Source of the DNA: Saprospiraceae bacterium
Lineage (GTDB): Bacteria; Bacteroidota; Bacteroidia; Chitinophagales; Saprospiraceae
Reading direction: 5' to 3'
DNA: 64,000 nt
Assembly (NCBI GenBank): GCA_016714025.1
Contig: JADJOB010000002.1
Location: 2,574,001 to 2,638,000, forward strand
Part shown: positions 19,016 to 28,891 of the stretch, in pieces
How positions within the stretch are numbered: the stretch's first letter is position 1
How the letters are laid out: each line of letters begins with the position of its first letter
The notes under the pieces: generated by a model
What the model was told of the DNA's origin: nothing
Database searches by the model: none
Seen by the model: the letters and a program-made list of their open reading frames with translations, nothing else
Position numbers and translations under genes: made by a program

Positions 19016-19621
19016 ATGAAAACGATTTCATTTATTGGCTTATTGCTTTTGGCAGTTTCTTGTCAAAAAGAGGCTCTTCAAATCCCGGATACTTTAAAAG
19101 TAGTTACCGAAGCGATCCCTGAAAATTTGAAACAAGCAGTTGGTCCTTGCAATTCTAAATTTGATTGCGCAGAATTAATTGCCGTTAAATTAAGCGAACT
19201 TCAGAAAGAAGCAGACAGAATATGTAGTTCTGTTACCGGAGAAGTGTATTGCTGTTCCAGAGGAATTAAAATTGGATATTCCCTCTTTGTAAGCCCAAAA
19301 TCAAGTGCTTGTTTTGAAGAAAACATACTTGAAGCGGATGGTCCAAAACTTGTGGACAAACGATTGAACTTTAATATCAAAATTCAAAAGTATGGTTGTT
19401 TTGCAGGTGGTATCACCTTGATTCCGATCGTTTTGGATGAAGATTTGAAAGGTCAAAAAACCGGCTACGTATTTAGATGGAATTTAGATGACCAACCATT
19501 AATTGATGGTCAGAGAGTCGAATGTTCTTATAATATGAGGTATACCTTATATGTAACCAGAATCTCAGATTTAAAAACCCTGGCATTTCAAGGATTTGTA
19601 ATTAATCCGATTGATAAATAA
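19016..19621 (+). CDS. Lipoprotein of unknown function
   Basis: 201 residues. A good lipoprotein signal (MKTISFIGLLLLAVSC, Cys16) is followed by a Cys-containing domain with a CNSKFDCAELIAVKL segment, a VYCCSRGIK block and further cysteines near residues 102, 127 and 175, so disulfides are likely in the periplasm or at the surface. No family is recognised. It lies 80 bases after xseB, with its own strong terminator, and is best seen as a separate gene. The nearby inverted repeat TTGCAC/GTGCAA at 18944-18974 has a long loop and no T tract. Confidence 0.75.
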   Translation: MKTISFIGLLLLAVSCQKEALQIPDTLKVVTEAIPENLKQAVGPCNSKFDCAELIAVKLSELQKEADRICSSVTGEVYCCSRGIKIGYSLFVSPKSSACFEENILEADGPKLVDKRLNFNIKIQKYGCFAGGITLIPIVLDEDLKGQKTGYVFRWNLDDQPLIDGQRVECSYNMRYTLYVTRISDLKTLAFQGFVINPIDK

Positions 19622-19642
19622 AACAAATTACCTGACTTTTAC

Positions 19643-19675
19643 AAGGCCATTGGTTGATCCGATGGCCTTTTTTAT
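19643..19675 (+). terminator. Rho-independent terminator of the lipoprotein gene
   Basis: An 11-bp stem (AAGGCCATTGG / CCGATGGCCTT, one G-U pair) with a 5-base loop is followed directly by a T-rich run on the plus strand, 21 bases after the stop codon. It sits between two convergent genes. Confidence 0.9.
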
Positions 19676-19676
19676 T

Positions 19677-21152
19677 TTATTGTGTTTTGGAGCTCCAGAG
19701 AAGCTTGGTTAAACGACGACTAAAAAGCTTAATATCATCCCAGGCATTGCGATCACGCATTGCTGACCAGGTAATAAAAATTCCTGGAATCGTGAGAATA
19801 ATGCAAGGCAACCATGCCGCCCATACAGTTGGGATTTTTAAACCTTCGGTTAATCGTTTACAAAACGTATTAAGAAGAATATAAGCAGCAAAAACCAGTA
19901 TACAAATAATAAAAGGATAGCCATAGCCGCCTTTTCTGACAATAGCGCCTAAAGGCGCACCTACAAATATGAATAAAAGACACACTACTGCCAGCGAGTA
20001 CTTAATAAAAAGTTCATATTCAAATTTTGCTTTTTGTACTTTAATTTGACGAGTCTCCTTAACAAACGTATTTCTGCGTTCAAGATTGATTTCAACATTT
20101 TGAATAATTTTTGTTGACAAAGGCTTAAATAGATCTGTTCCTTTGGTTTCATAATCACAGATCAAGCTATCAAGCAAGGCAAGATTTTGCTTAGAGTAAA
20201 AATGTGTAAACGGACTCGATTTAGTAATGGTATCTTTTTTATTATTTAGAATTCGGTCAAGGGACAAGGTGGTAAGCAAATCATGGTTTTTTCGATTGAG
20301 TGTACGACCAATACTGTCAATTTCTTGTCTTAACTGCTGACTATTCTTCATTCGTTTATCATTCTTAAACAAATCTTCATCCGTTCGATCTAATTGGAAT
20401 TCACTCAAATCAAAAACCTTTGTCAATTCATTAAATGAAGTTCGAATGTAGGGAAGTTCCGATCCTGAAGAATTCCGCCTGCCAGGATCCTGGTAAACGG
20501 TCCCGTGCTGTAAAACCATAACCATATATTTTTCCTCATCCGTAACATACATCTTTCCAGATGCTGCAGATATTGTAGTTTTTTCACCGGAATTTTCAAA
20601 TTTACTGTGATCGTAAATCAAAATATCTGAAATATCATTACCATTAGAACTCTTGTGCCCGATTCGAATGGTATAACCATAAAAGTCATCATTAAACACA
20701 GCTTCATCCAATCCCAAGGTGGGTTTTTGGCGTTTAAGATCATGCAAACGGCTTAGGTATTTAAGATTTGATCTTGGGATTATATAATCAGAACAAATCC
20801 ATGAAAAAAGGGCTACAAATAGTGCTAAAAGCATTACAGGCAGCATAATGCGAAACAATGAGATTCCAGCTGACTTCATACTGGACAGTTCATATTGCTC
20901 CCCTAAATTCCCAAATAAAAAAACCCCTGCCATTAACACACCAATAGGCAAAGCCAATGGGGTCAATGAAAAACTCAGGTAAAATAGAAATTCTAAAATA
21001 ACAAAAATACCGGCTCCTTTGCCTAAGATATCATCAATGTAAAGCCAAAAAACCTGCATAACCAAAACGAATAAGGCCATGAAGAATGATATGAAAAAAG
21101 GCGGTATAAAGCCTTTTATCAACATAAGATCTATTTTCTTAATGGCTATCAT
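19677..21152 (-). CDS. LptF/LptG family permease
   Basis: 491 residues. There are three membrane helices at the N-terminus (about 10-120), a large central periplasmic part (beta-jellyroll region with GYTIRIGHK and a region rich in charged residues) and three helices at the C-terminus with the conserved FVGAPLGAIVRKGGYGYPF block. This is the YjgP/YjgQ fold. With LptB it extracts lipopolysaccharide from the inner membrane and passes it to LptC/A. Which of the two subunits it represents cannot be told from this sequence alone. It is followed upstream by the SPOR gene 23 bases away, probably the same operon. Confidence 0.92.
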   Translation of the reverse strand: MIAIKKIDLMLIKGFIPPFFISFFMALFVLVMQVFWLYIDDILGKGAGIFVILEFLFYLSFSLTPLALPIGVLMAGVFLFGNLGEQYELSSMKSAGISLFRIMLPVMLLALFVALFSWICSDYIIPRSNLKYLSRLHDLKRQKPTLGLDEAVFNDDFYGYTIRIGHKSSNGNDISDILIYDHSKFENSGEKTTISAASGKMYVTDEEKYMVMVLQHGTVYQDPGRRNSSGSELPYIRTSFNELTKVFDLSEFQLDRTDEDLFKNDKRMKNSQQLRQEIDSIGRTLNRKNHDLLTTLSLDRILNNKKDTITKSSPFTHFYSKQNLALLDSLICDYETKGTDLFKPLSTKIIQNVEINLERRNTFVKETRQIKVQKAKFEYELFIKYSLAVVCLLFIFVGAPLGAIVRKGGYGYPFIICILVFAAYILLNTFCKRLTEGLKIPTVWAAWLPCIILTIPGIFITWSAMRDRNAWDDIKLFSRRLTKLLWSSKTQ

Positions 21153-21175
21153 GGTAAATCAAGAAGCATCAATGG

Positions 21176-21541
21176 CTATAAACACTTAATAAAGTAAGGC
21201 AGTTTTAAACGTATAAGCTCGTCAGTCATTAAGATATGGCTTGTGTCACCAACATTAAACGTATCAACAACGACAGAATAATATTCAGATTGTGGAAAAT
21301 TATACTTGAATGCTTTCTTAAATCCTTTATTTTTTATGATTTTAAGCTGATTTTCAGCATTTTGTGGAATCAGAAAACTACCCGCAATGATAAAACAACG
21401 ATTTGAATCTGCGTAAAAGGATGCCTTTATTAACTTAGGCTCTGTATCTAATACTGGTCTAACATAAGCATGCCCAAATCGACTAAATTGAAATTGCAAT
21501 AACAAAACAGTTCCTAATCCAAAACAAATGAGACGATTCAT
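21176..21541 (-). CDS. Small exported SPOR-like protein
   Basis: 121 residues. A signal-type N-terminus (MNRLICFGLGTVLLLQFQF) precedes a segment CFIIAGSFLIPQNAENQLK.....GFKKAFK, which is the beta-alpha pattern of SPOR domains (peptidoglycan-binding domains that recognise denuded glycan strands), followed by a short tail ending FIKCL. SPOR proteins act in division and cell-wall metabolism. The domain is short and lacks a clear second half, so the call is moderate. It lies directly upstream of the LptF/G permease and diverges from fmt. Confidence 0.7.
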   Translation of the reverse strand: MNRLICFGLGTVLLLQFQFSRFGHAYVRPVLDTEPKLIKASFYADSNRCFIIAGSFLIPQNAENQLKIIKNKGFKKAFKYNFPQSEYYSVVVDTFNVGDTSHILMTDELIRLKLPYFIKCL

Positions 21542-21601
21542 GAATGCAAATCTATTTCAATATGGGGATTTCGGGTTTATTTTGCAGTGAAAAGGATTCA
21601 T

Positions 21602-22522
21602 ATGCGCGTACTATTTATGGGAACACCAGAGTTTGCAATTCCATCATTAGATGCGATTCATCGCGAACATACAATAGTCGCTGTCATTACATCACCCGAC
21701 AAACCTGCTGGCAGAGGCCATCAATTGCAGGTATCCGCTGTAAAATCCTACTGCCTAAATCATGAGATACCTCTTTTACAGCCAAAAAACCTTAAATCTG
21801 AGAAATTTCTAAATCAGGTCAAAAGACTTAATCCAGATATCAACGTCATCGTTGCATTTCGAATGTTGCCACTTTCACTCATTCACTTACCAAAATTTGG
21901 ATCTGTAAACTTGCATGCTTCCCTTCTTCCTCAATATAGGGGAGCTGCACCAATTCAACGGGCGATCATGGCCGGAGAAACAAAAACGGGTTTAACCGTT
22001 TTTAGGTTAGCGCATGAAATTGATACCGGGGATCTAGTTAATTCGCTGGAATTGCCAATCGGTTCCGATGAGACAGGTGGCGAATTGCATGATAGAATGG
22101 CCCAGGCAGGTGCCCCCCTTTTGATAAAAAGTTTAAAAGAAATAGAATCCAATACTGCTAATTATAAAACACAGAATGATGAACAAGCCAGCGCGGCTCC
22201 AAAAATATTCAAAGAAGATTGTCAAATTGACTGGACAAAATCGACCGCAGTTATTTACAATTTAATTCGGGCACTTATACCCTATCCTTGCGCATGGTTT
22301 AATGAAAAGGGAAAGATGTATAAAATTCACAAAGCATCAAAAATAAATCAGTCCCATACCTTAGTTCCCGGAGAATGGCTTATAGAAACTGATTCATTAA
22401 AAATAGCATGTACAGATGGATTTATACAAATATTTGAAATTCAAGCAGAAGGTAAACGCAAAGTCACAGCCAAAGAATTTATAAACGGATTGCAAAATCG
22501 AGACATTAAAAAACTGGAATAG
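21602..22522 (+). CDS. fmt: Methionyl-tRNA formyltransferase
   Basis: 306 residues from the ATG at 21602, which gives the usual start MRVLFMGTPEFAIPSL; an earlier in-frame ATG adds five residues. Family motifs are VITSPDKPAGRGHQLQ, NLHASLLPQYRGAAPIQRAI (with the catalytic Asn-His region) and DTGDL.....PI. The C-terminal domain, about residues 205-306, is present. It formylates the initiator Met-tRNA. Its last 17 bases overlap the 3' end of the ABC-transporter gene on the opposite strand. Confidence 0.97.
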   Translation: MRVLFMGTPEFAIPSLDAIHREHTIVAVITSPDKPAGRGHQLQVSAVKSYCLNHEIPLLQPKNLKSEKFLNQVKRLNPDINVIVAFRMLPLSLIHLPKFGSVNLHASLLPQYRGAAPIQRAIMAGETKTGLTVFRLAHEIDTGDLVNSLELPIGSDETGGELHDRMAQAGAPLLIKSLKEIESNTANYKTQNDEQASAAPKIFKEDCQIDWTKSTAVIYNLIRALIPYPCAWFNEKGKMYKIHKASKINQSHTLVPGEWLIETDSLKIACTDGFIQIFEIQAEGKRKVTAKEFINGLQNRDIKKLE

Positions 22523-24215
22523 CATCAATTAATTCCCTGGTATATTCATGTTTTGGGTGGTTAATTACTTGCTCACAATTGCCGTATTCAACAATTTTGC
22601 CGGAATTCATAACAGCAATCCGATCGGCTATAAATCTAACAACAGCCATATCATGTGTAATAAACAACATGGATAATTTAAATTCATCGCGTAAATCTTT
22701 TAATAGATTTAGAATTTGCGCCTGAACTGAAACATCTAATGCTGACACGGGTTCATCGCACACCAGAAATTTAGGCTCAAGTGCTAAAGCTCTCGCTATA
22801 CAGATCCGCTGTCTTTGACCCCCGGAAAACTGATGTGGATACCTGTTATATTGGTCTTCCTGCAAACCTACTTTTACTAAAAGTTCATAAACACGTTGGA
22901 TAGCCATTCGCCTGTTTGGAAAAAGATTGTGAACTAAAATTGGCTCGAGTATAGCATCACCTATCGTTTGCTTTGGGTCTAATGCAGAATATGGATCCTG
23001 AAATATTAATTGCATATCCTTACGCAGCAATTTCCATTCTTGCTTGTTTAAATTATTTATTTGACTGCTTCGATATTTAATGATTCCCTCTGAAACAGGG
23101 GCTAAATTTAAAATTGCTTTCCCAACAGATGATTTCCCACTTCCTGATTCGCCAACTAAACCCAATACTTCACCTTCATATATTGTAAAATTCACATCAT
23201 TTACAGCATGAAATTCCTGCTTATTATATCCAAAAAAGCCAGATTTTAATGGGTACTTAACATGTACATGCTCTAATTGAATCAACTTATCATGTTGAAA
23301 TAGTTTTGTTAAATCATTTTCAATCTGTTCTACAGAAATTGATGAAAAAAGTGAATCTTGATCATCTGGTAATTTATTTTCGCTAATAGATTCTTTGGTC
23401 AACAATCTATTTAGTCTTTTATTTAATGGAGGTCTGGCTTTAATTAAAGCTTTTGTATAGTCTTGTTGTGGATGACTAAAAACAACATCTACGGGACCCC
23501 GCTCAATAATTTGGCCCTTATACATTACCAAAACATCATTACACAATTTCTTGATTACATTCAAATCATGACTTATAAATAAAATGGATATATTTAGTTC
23601 GGTGTTTAGTTTTTTTAACAGATCGATAATATGCTTTTGCAAGCTTACGTCCAGTGCCGTGGTTGGCTCGTCCGCAATGATTAATTTTGGACTGCAACTA
23701 ATGGCGAGTGCAATTAAAACTCTTTGGAGTTGTCCGCCGGATAATTGAAAAGGATAAGATTTGTATATCCGATCCAGATCTTTTAAACCGACTAAGTCAA
23801 AACAATGCATTACCCGATCTCTAATTTCTGCTGCATTTCCCATTTTGTGAGCCCTAAGACCTTCAGAAACCTGAAACCCGCAACTTAATAAGGGATTTAG
23901 AGACGACATGGGTTCTTGGAAAACCATGCCAATTTTACGCCCTCTGAATGACCTGATTTCCTTTTCGTTTAACTTAGCTAAATCAGTGATTTGTCCATTT
24001 TCTTGAAATAAAATCTCACCGCTACTAAATTGGGCAGAAGGATCCAGTAATTGTAAAATGGAGAGTGCTGTCAATGTCTTGCCGGATCCAGATTCCCCTA
24101 CAATACCTAATATGGAGTTCTCTGGAATTTCAAAGTTAACAGAATCAAGGGTTTTGGAATAACCGCTTGCATTATTAAAACCCAGAGTTACATTTTTTAC
24201 ATCTAACAAATTCAC
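22506..24215 (-). CDS. Dipeptide/oligopeptide-type ABC transporter, fused double ATPase
   Basis: 569 residues with two complete nucleotide-binding domains. The first has Walker A GESGSGKT (about residues 40-47), signature LSGGQLQRV and Walker B LIIADEPTTALD. The second has Walker A GESGSGKS, signature FSGGQRQRI and LVCDEPVSALD. This is the DppD-DppF/GsiA/YejF arrangement powering uptake of peptides or similar nickel/glutathione-type solutes. The permeases and binding protein are not in the window, so the substrate is open. It converges with fmt over 17 bases. Confidence 0.93.
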   Translation of the reverse strand: MNLLDVKNVTLGFNNASGYSKTLDSVNFEIPENSILGIVGESGSGKTLTALSILQLLDPSAQFSSGEILFQENGQITDLAKLNEKEIRSFRGRKIGMVFQEPMSSLNPLLSCGFQVSEGLRAHKMGNAAEIRDRVMHCFDLVGLKDLDRIYKSYPFQLSGGQLQRVLIALAISCSPKLIIADEPTTALDVSLQKHIIDLLKKLNTELNISILFISHDLNVIKKLCNDVLVMYKGQIIERGPVDVVFSHPQQDYTKALIKARPPLNKRLNRLLTKESISENKLPDDQDSLFSSISVEQIENDLTKLFQHDKLIQLEHVHVKYPLKSGFFGYNKQEFHAVNDVNFTIYEGEVLGLVGESGSGKSSVGKAILNLAPVSEGIIKYRSSQINNLNKQEWKLLRKDMQLIFQDPYSALDPKQTIGDAILEPILVHNLFPNRRMAIQRVYELLVKVGLQEDQYNRYPHQFSGGQRQRICIARALALEPKFLVCDEPVSALDVSVQAQILNLLKDLRDEFKLSMLFITHDMAVVRFIADRIAVMNSGKIVEYGNCEQVINHPKHEYTRELIDAIPVF

Positions 24216-24244
24216 TTCACAAATAAAGCAATAAAGTCGAACTA

Positions 24245-24272
24245 TTTGTTTACATTGTAGATACTAATTTTG
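24245..24272 (+). promoter_or_regulatory. Candidate promoter of the AsmA-like gene
   Basis: TTTG (24245-24248) lies 16 bases before TAATTTTG (24265-24272). This resembles the Bacteroidota -33/-7 pair, although the spacer is a few bases short of the usual 19-20. It lies 36 bases before the ATG at 24309. Confidence 0.4.
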
Positions 24273-24308
24273 CATAAATTAGGTTGATACATAAAACATA
24301 CACATTCT

Positions 24309-27300
24309 ATGAGAAAATTATTAAAAGTAGGCCTTTTTATCATTTTAGGCCTTTTGGCATTAGCATTTATAATACCCATATTTTATAAATCCACAGTTAT
24401 GGAGGCTATTAAAACTCAAGCAAGTAGCTCCATTAACGGCAAATTTGAATTCGAGGATGCCAGCATTTCCTTGTTTCGGGACTTCCCTAATTTAGCTATT
24501 TCAATTGAAAAACCGCAATGTTTGGCATACGTAAACCAGGATACCTCCTTGCTATTCAGTGGGGAAGAAATATTTATCAGCCTAAGCCTTTGGAAATTAA
24601 TTAGGGATCGTAAAAATACCGTAATTAACTCATTCGGTTTAATTAAACCAATCATTAATTTCATACAATTTGACAGCTTACACAATAATGCTCAAATCTT
24701 AAAAACAGACTCAAGCACAGAACCAGTCAGTTCGAAGACAACTCTTGAAATTAGTCACTATTTCATAGAGGAAGGTGAACTAAATTATATTGATAATTTT
24801 AGCAATACTTCTAGCAAGATCAGTAATTTAAATCATTCTGGAAACATTGTTCAAATGAATGATATTCTGAATCTTGTTTCAAACACACAAATTCAATCAA
24901 TAAATTATTACTCAAATGGAATTCCCGTGATTGAAAATTTAACATTAGATTCTAAATTAAATTTAGCTTATTCCGAACAAAATTCAAAATATGTAATCAA
25001 GGAATCTGAATTCAATTTAAATAATTTAAAACTACTATGCAAAGGAGATATTCAATTACTAAAAGATTCAACCATAATGAATCTTGCGATTGAATCTCCG
25101 GGAAATGAGTTTAAAGATTTGTTTTCCATTTTGCCAAATGCATTTACAAAAGATTACAAATCTGTTGAATCAAGCGGGACTTTCATGTTTAAAATTGAAT
25201 TAAATGGAATTTATTCTACTTTAAACAAATTTTATCCCAATTGGAACATCCAATGTTCAATTGATAATGGTTCACTTAAATACCCACAAAAGCAATTAAA
25301 AATTCAAGATGTGGCTTTGGAAATCAAATCAGGCAACTCAGATATTTCAGGTAAAGATGCGTATTTGAACATCAATTCATTTAAAATGAATCTAAATAAT
25401 CAATTATTGAATGGTTCACTACAGCTTACAGATATTTTTCAAAATACCACAGTGGCAGGTACAATCAAAGGCATTCTCAATCTTTCAGATTTAAGCGCGT
25501 TCTATCCAATGGCTCCTGGTACTGAGTTGTCCGGAGCAATTAAACCTGATCTTGAATTTAATTTTAATCAAAAAACCATAGAAAACAATCAATATTCCGA
25601 TGTAAAATTACAGGGAAGCGTTTTATGTGATTTAATTAAATACAAGACAAAAGATTTGCCTGAAATCAAAATCGATCAGGCAGTTATTAAAATTTCTCCT
25701 GAACTTATCGTAATAAATGAGCTAAATAGTTCATTTGGAAAAAGCGATTTGAAGGCCAATCTTTCATGGCAAGAGCCTTTAAAATATTTTACACCTGCTT
25801 CAAGCGTCAAACTAAAAATTGTAAGCAATAGTAATCTGGTGGACTTAACAGAGTGGATAACAGAACCCTCACCATCACAAAGCAAATCAAATGACGCTTC
25901 ATTGAATTCAAATGCTTTGGAAGGATTACAAGTATCCTTTGAATCAAATATTTCCAAATTAGTTTACCCAGAATATAAAATCAATGCAGTAAACGGTTCG
26001 GGCGAATTAATTGGCGATCAATTGATACTTCATAATTTCTCGGCTGAAATTAATAATAACCAAATTCAAGGCAAGGGGACCTTTACTAATTTAGCTGGGT
26101 ATATGTTTCAAGACAAGGTATTGAATGGAAAAATGCAGTTGAGTGCTACTGTCTTTGATGCCGATCAATTTCTTAAATCAGACACAAGCGTCCAATCAAA
26201 CTTACCCGTATCAACAGAAGCATTTCAAATCCCCCCTGAATTTAATTTTGATATTGCATTTAATGCTAAACAATTTATTTACCGACCTCTTATTATGAAT
26301 GCTTTACAAGGTCAAATGCAAATTGTAAATTCTGAAATACTATTTCAGAACATTAATTCAAATGCGATGGGAGGAAAAATGTTTTTAAACGGATTATACA
26401 GTACAAAAGAACCCAGTAACCCTACTTTTAACTTTAAATATGACATGTCAAAAGTTCAGTTTTCCAATGCATTCAATTCTATATTAAGCATAAAGAAACT
26501 TGCTCCTATTATGCAGTACATTCAAGGATTTTTTAATAGCAATATCATTTTCCAGGGAAGCTTGGATAAATCGCTAAATCCAATATATGAAAGTATCAAT
26601 ATTGAAGGATTTGTTGAAACATTGGAAGGATCAATAAAAGGATTTAAACCATTAGATCAACTAGCATCTAAATTAAATATTTCATCATTGAAGAATTTAG
26701 ATTTAAAAAATACCAAGAATTGGCTTACCGTTAAAAATGGATTCGTCACTTTAAAGGATTTTAATAAAAAAATTGATGATATTGGTATTACAATAGGCGG
26801 CAATCATAAAATCAGTGGAGAAATGGATTATAACTTTCTCTTTAACATTCCGAAGAATAAAGTTGATGGCATAACAAAAGCAATAAACCTTGATAAAAGT
26901 TTGGAAAAACTGTCTGGCACGCTTGCTAAATATGGAGTAAATGGTTTAAATAGTAAATCCTTAAACATTGCAGTAGCCATGAAAGGAAGTTTAACTAATC
27001 CACAATTTAATCTAAAATGGGTCAATGAAAAAGGGGAAGAGCAAAATGAATCTACTATTGGCAATGATTTGAAAAATTCAATTAAAGACAGTTTAACAAA
27101 TCGGGCTGAACAAGAAGTTGATAAATTAAAAGACAAAGCGGCTTCAGAACTGAATAAATATGAGGATAGTCTCAGAAAAAAAGCTAATGAAAAAGCTGAT
27201 TCTTATAAAGACGAAATCTTGGAAAAGGCAGGTAAACAAGCAACAAAATCTATTGATTCCAATATTCTTAATAAAGCTAAAGATATATTAAAAAACCCCC

Positions 27301-27395
27301 TGGATAGCATTAAAAAGCCAGGTGATAAAGTAAATGTAGATGATATTAAAAATAAAATGAAAGAATGGAATCCATTCAAAAAAGAAAAGAAGTAA
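24309..27395 (+). CDS. AsmA-like outer-membrane biogenesis protein
   Basis: 1028 residues. One N-terminal membrane helix (about 6-26), then the AsmA-type opening SSSINGKFEFEDASISLFRDFPNLAISIEKP, and a long beta-rich region continuing to about residue 900 with the typical final stretch containing GNHKISGEMDY and LNKSLEKLSG-type text. The C-terminal 130 residues are charged and helical, likely a coiled coil (many KLKDKAASEL-type repeats), ending in a Lys-rich tail. AsmA/TamB-like proteins are thought to bridge phospholipid movement to the outer membrane. It is a single gene followed by a terminator. Confidence 0.88.
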   Translation: MRKLLKVGLFIILGLLALAFIIPIFYKSTVMEAIKTQASSSINGKFEFEDASISLFRDFPNLAISIEKPQCLAYVNQDTSLLFSGEEIFISLSLWKLIRDRKNTVINSFGLIKPIINFIQFDSLHNNAQILKTDSSTEPVSSKTTLEISHYFIEEGELNYIDNFSNTSSKISNLNHSGNIVQMNDILNLVSNTQIQSINYYSNGIPVIENLTLDSKLNLAYSEQNSKYVIKESEFNLNNLKLLCKGDIQLLKDSTIMNLAIESPGNEFKDLFSILPNAFTKDYKSVESSGTFMFKIELNGIYSTLNKFYPNWNIQCSIDNGSLKYPQKQLKIQDVALEIKSGNSDISGKDAYLNINSFKMNLNNQLLNGSLQLTDIFQNTTVAGTIKGILNLSDLSAFYPMAPGTELSGAIKPDLEFNFNQKTIENNQYSDVKLQGSVLCDLIKYKTKDLPEIKIDQAVIKISPELIVINELNSSFGKSDLKANLSWQEPLKYFTPASSVKLKIVSNSNLVDLTEWITEPSPSQSKSNDASLNSNALEGLQVSFESNISKLVYPEYKINAVNGSGELIGDQLILHNFSAEINNNQIQGKGTFTNLAGYMFQDKVLNGKMQLSATVFDADQFLKSDTSVQSNLPVSTEAFQIPPEFNFDIAFNAKQFIYRPLIMNALQGQMQIVNSEILFQNINSNAMGGKMFLNGLYSTKEPSNPTFNFKYDMSKVQFSNAFNSILSIKKLAPIMQYIQGFFNSNIIFQGSLDKSLNPIYESINIEGFVETLEGSIKGFKPLDQLASKLNISSLKNLDLKNTKNWLTVKNGFVTLKDFNKKIDDIGITIGGNHKISGEMDYNFLFNIPKNKVDGITKAINLDKSLEKLSGTLAKYGVNGLNSKSLNIAVAMKGSLTNPQFNLKWVNEKGEEQNESTIGNDLKNSIKDSLTNRAEQEVDKLKDKAASELNKYEDSLRKKANEKADSYKDEILEKAGKQATKSIDSNILNKAKDILKNPLDSIKKPGDKVNVDDIKNKMKEWNPFKKEKK

Positions 27396-27424
27396 CTCAT
27401 TACTAAGTTACTTCCTTTCTTTTA
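27389..27424 (+). terminator. Terminator of the AsmA-like gene
   Basis: A perfect 9-bp stem GAAGTAACT / AGTTACTTC with an 8-base loop overlaps the stop codon and is followed by a pyrimidine-rich CTTTCTTTT run on the plus strand. Confidence 0.75.
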
Positions 27425-27518
27425 GTTAAAATTTTAAATTTTTGTATCCCGGCTTGAAGAGTAATTCTTAAGTTATTTATTGAATTCGCTGATGATTTAA
27501 ATTTTTAATACCAGATAC

Positions 27519-28868
27519 TTAATATTGCAATTTAAGATTGAGTACATTTTGAGATAGATCAAAACCCATTTGAAAACCAATGTCAATACTCGTTCTGAAA
27601 TAGGCCGCAGATAATAAATCAACATAAGCTGCTTCTTTTGCCATAATATTAAAAGACTCGAAATAGCGTTTACTCTCACGTAAATTTGACCTGGATGATT
27701 GAGTGTAATCCATAAAAGAAGTTCTGTAACCAAAGTAACTTCCTAATAATTCTGAACAAGCACTGTAAACAAGTGCATTCTCAGAAACAAAATCAGGTGC
27801 AGGGTTGCATGAATAATCTGGTATAAAATATCTGTTTATATTTTGTTTAATATAGCTAGAAGGTCTTAATAAATTATAGGTATACTTAGTTTTCCAACTT
27901 AATATATATCCATCATAAATCGTTATTGCCATTCTTACATAGAGTTCCAAAGTTTGGTCTAAGCGCAAGTCTTTATCTTCACATAGCTGCAACATTAATA
28001 ACAAATTATGATTTAACGCGGTAGCTTCATGATCTTTAGCTTGATTCCAATACTCATAATTTTCTCTTTGTGCAGCAGATAAATTGTTGGTCATATTATA
28101 TACCTCCACCGCTTCAGAAAACATGATTGAAGTTTGAGACGTATTGTATAATAATAAGCGAGAAGGTAAAATACCTAATACGTTCTCCATTAAAGCAGGT
28201 GTAGTAGCACCCCAATATGGCAATAATAATTTAGCTGAATAATCAGGAGGAGTAGGAATCCAACAACCTTCCTTGGAAGGCAATGAAAACACTGGATAAT
28301 TATTTAAGTGAGCATCCGAACGCCCATCTAAAAGTGAATAATCCCGAATTTTCCAACCTATTTCATTCCCAAGCTCTTTGGAGTTACGAATAATTTCTTC
28401 GTCTAACTCATTAGACGCAATTTGAACATATTTATCCCTTAATTGAGTAATTCGATCTAAATTCTGGGTACCAGAGGCTTTAAATAACTCAGTTGCAACA
28501 ATTGCAAGTGCATGATTTGAAACAATCATCCAATTATAGTTCTTTGATTGATCTGCAACCGGCAAAGTAGTTTGAAAATTTGCCAATCGAACTTGTAAAG
28601 TTTGATAATTTTTCAATCCGGGCAATAAAGCTTCATACATGGTTAATGCCATATAATAATGAGCTCTGCTTGAAATCAAGTCATTAAATCCATTACATGC
28701 ATTGCTAAGATCAATTGACAAATTTGTCCAATCCTGGACTAAAGTCGGATCTGCATTGTTAATAAAAGGATTATTGGTAATCTGAGTGGATTCTTTTTGA
28801 CACGAAGTCATAAAGAAAAAGGCGATTAAATAAATCATGCCTTTCAGCGAGGTTCTTATAAAGGTCAT
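27519..28868 (-). CDS. Vanadium-haloperoxidase/PAP2-like lipoprotein with altered active site
   Basis: 449 residues from the Met at 28868, which gives a lipoprotein signal ending FFFMTSC (Cys23); a frame from 28913 adds 15 residues. The helical body matches secreted vanadium-dependent haloperoxidase/PAP2 proteins of Bacteroidota, including the K...YNLLRP block (Lys328, Arg335 numbered from this start). However, the SGH triad that binds vanadate is S-E-N (362-364), and the later R....GIHY block reads D....AAYF (Asp417, Tyr423), so the Gly, the Arg and both His ligands are lost. It is therefore probably not an active haloperoxidase or phosphatase; a binding or regulatory role is inferred. An inverted repeat lies just upstream. 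Confidence 0.75.
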   Translation of the reverse strand: MTFIRTSLKGMIYLIAFFFMTSCQKESTQITNNPFINNADPTLVQDWTNLSIDLSNACNGFNDLISSRAHYYMALTMYEALLPGLKNYQTLQVRLANFQTTLPVADQSKNYNWMIVSNHALAIVATELFKASGTQNLDRITQLRDKYVQIASNELDEEIIRNSKELGNEIGWKIRDYSLLDGRSDAHLNNYPVFSLPSKEGCWIPTPPDYSAKLLLPYWGATTPALMENVLGILPSRLLLYNTSQTSIMFSEAVEVYNMTNNLSAAQRENYEYWNQAKDHEATALNHNLLLMLQLCEDKDLRLDQTLELYVRMAITIYDGYILSWKTKYTYNLLRPSSYIKQNINRYFIPDYSCNPAPDFVSENALVYSACSELLGSYFGYRTSFMDYTQSSRSNLRESKRYFESFNIMAKEAAYVDLLSAAYFRTSIDIGFQMGFDLSQNVLNLKLQY

Positions 28869-28891
28869 ACTCAATGGTTTTACAAAATACA

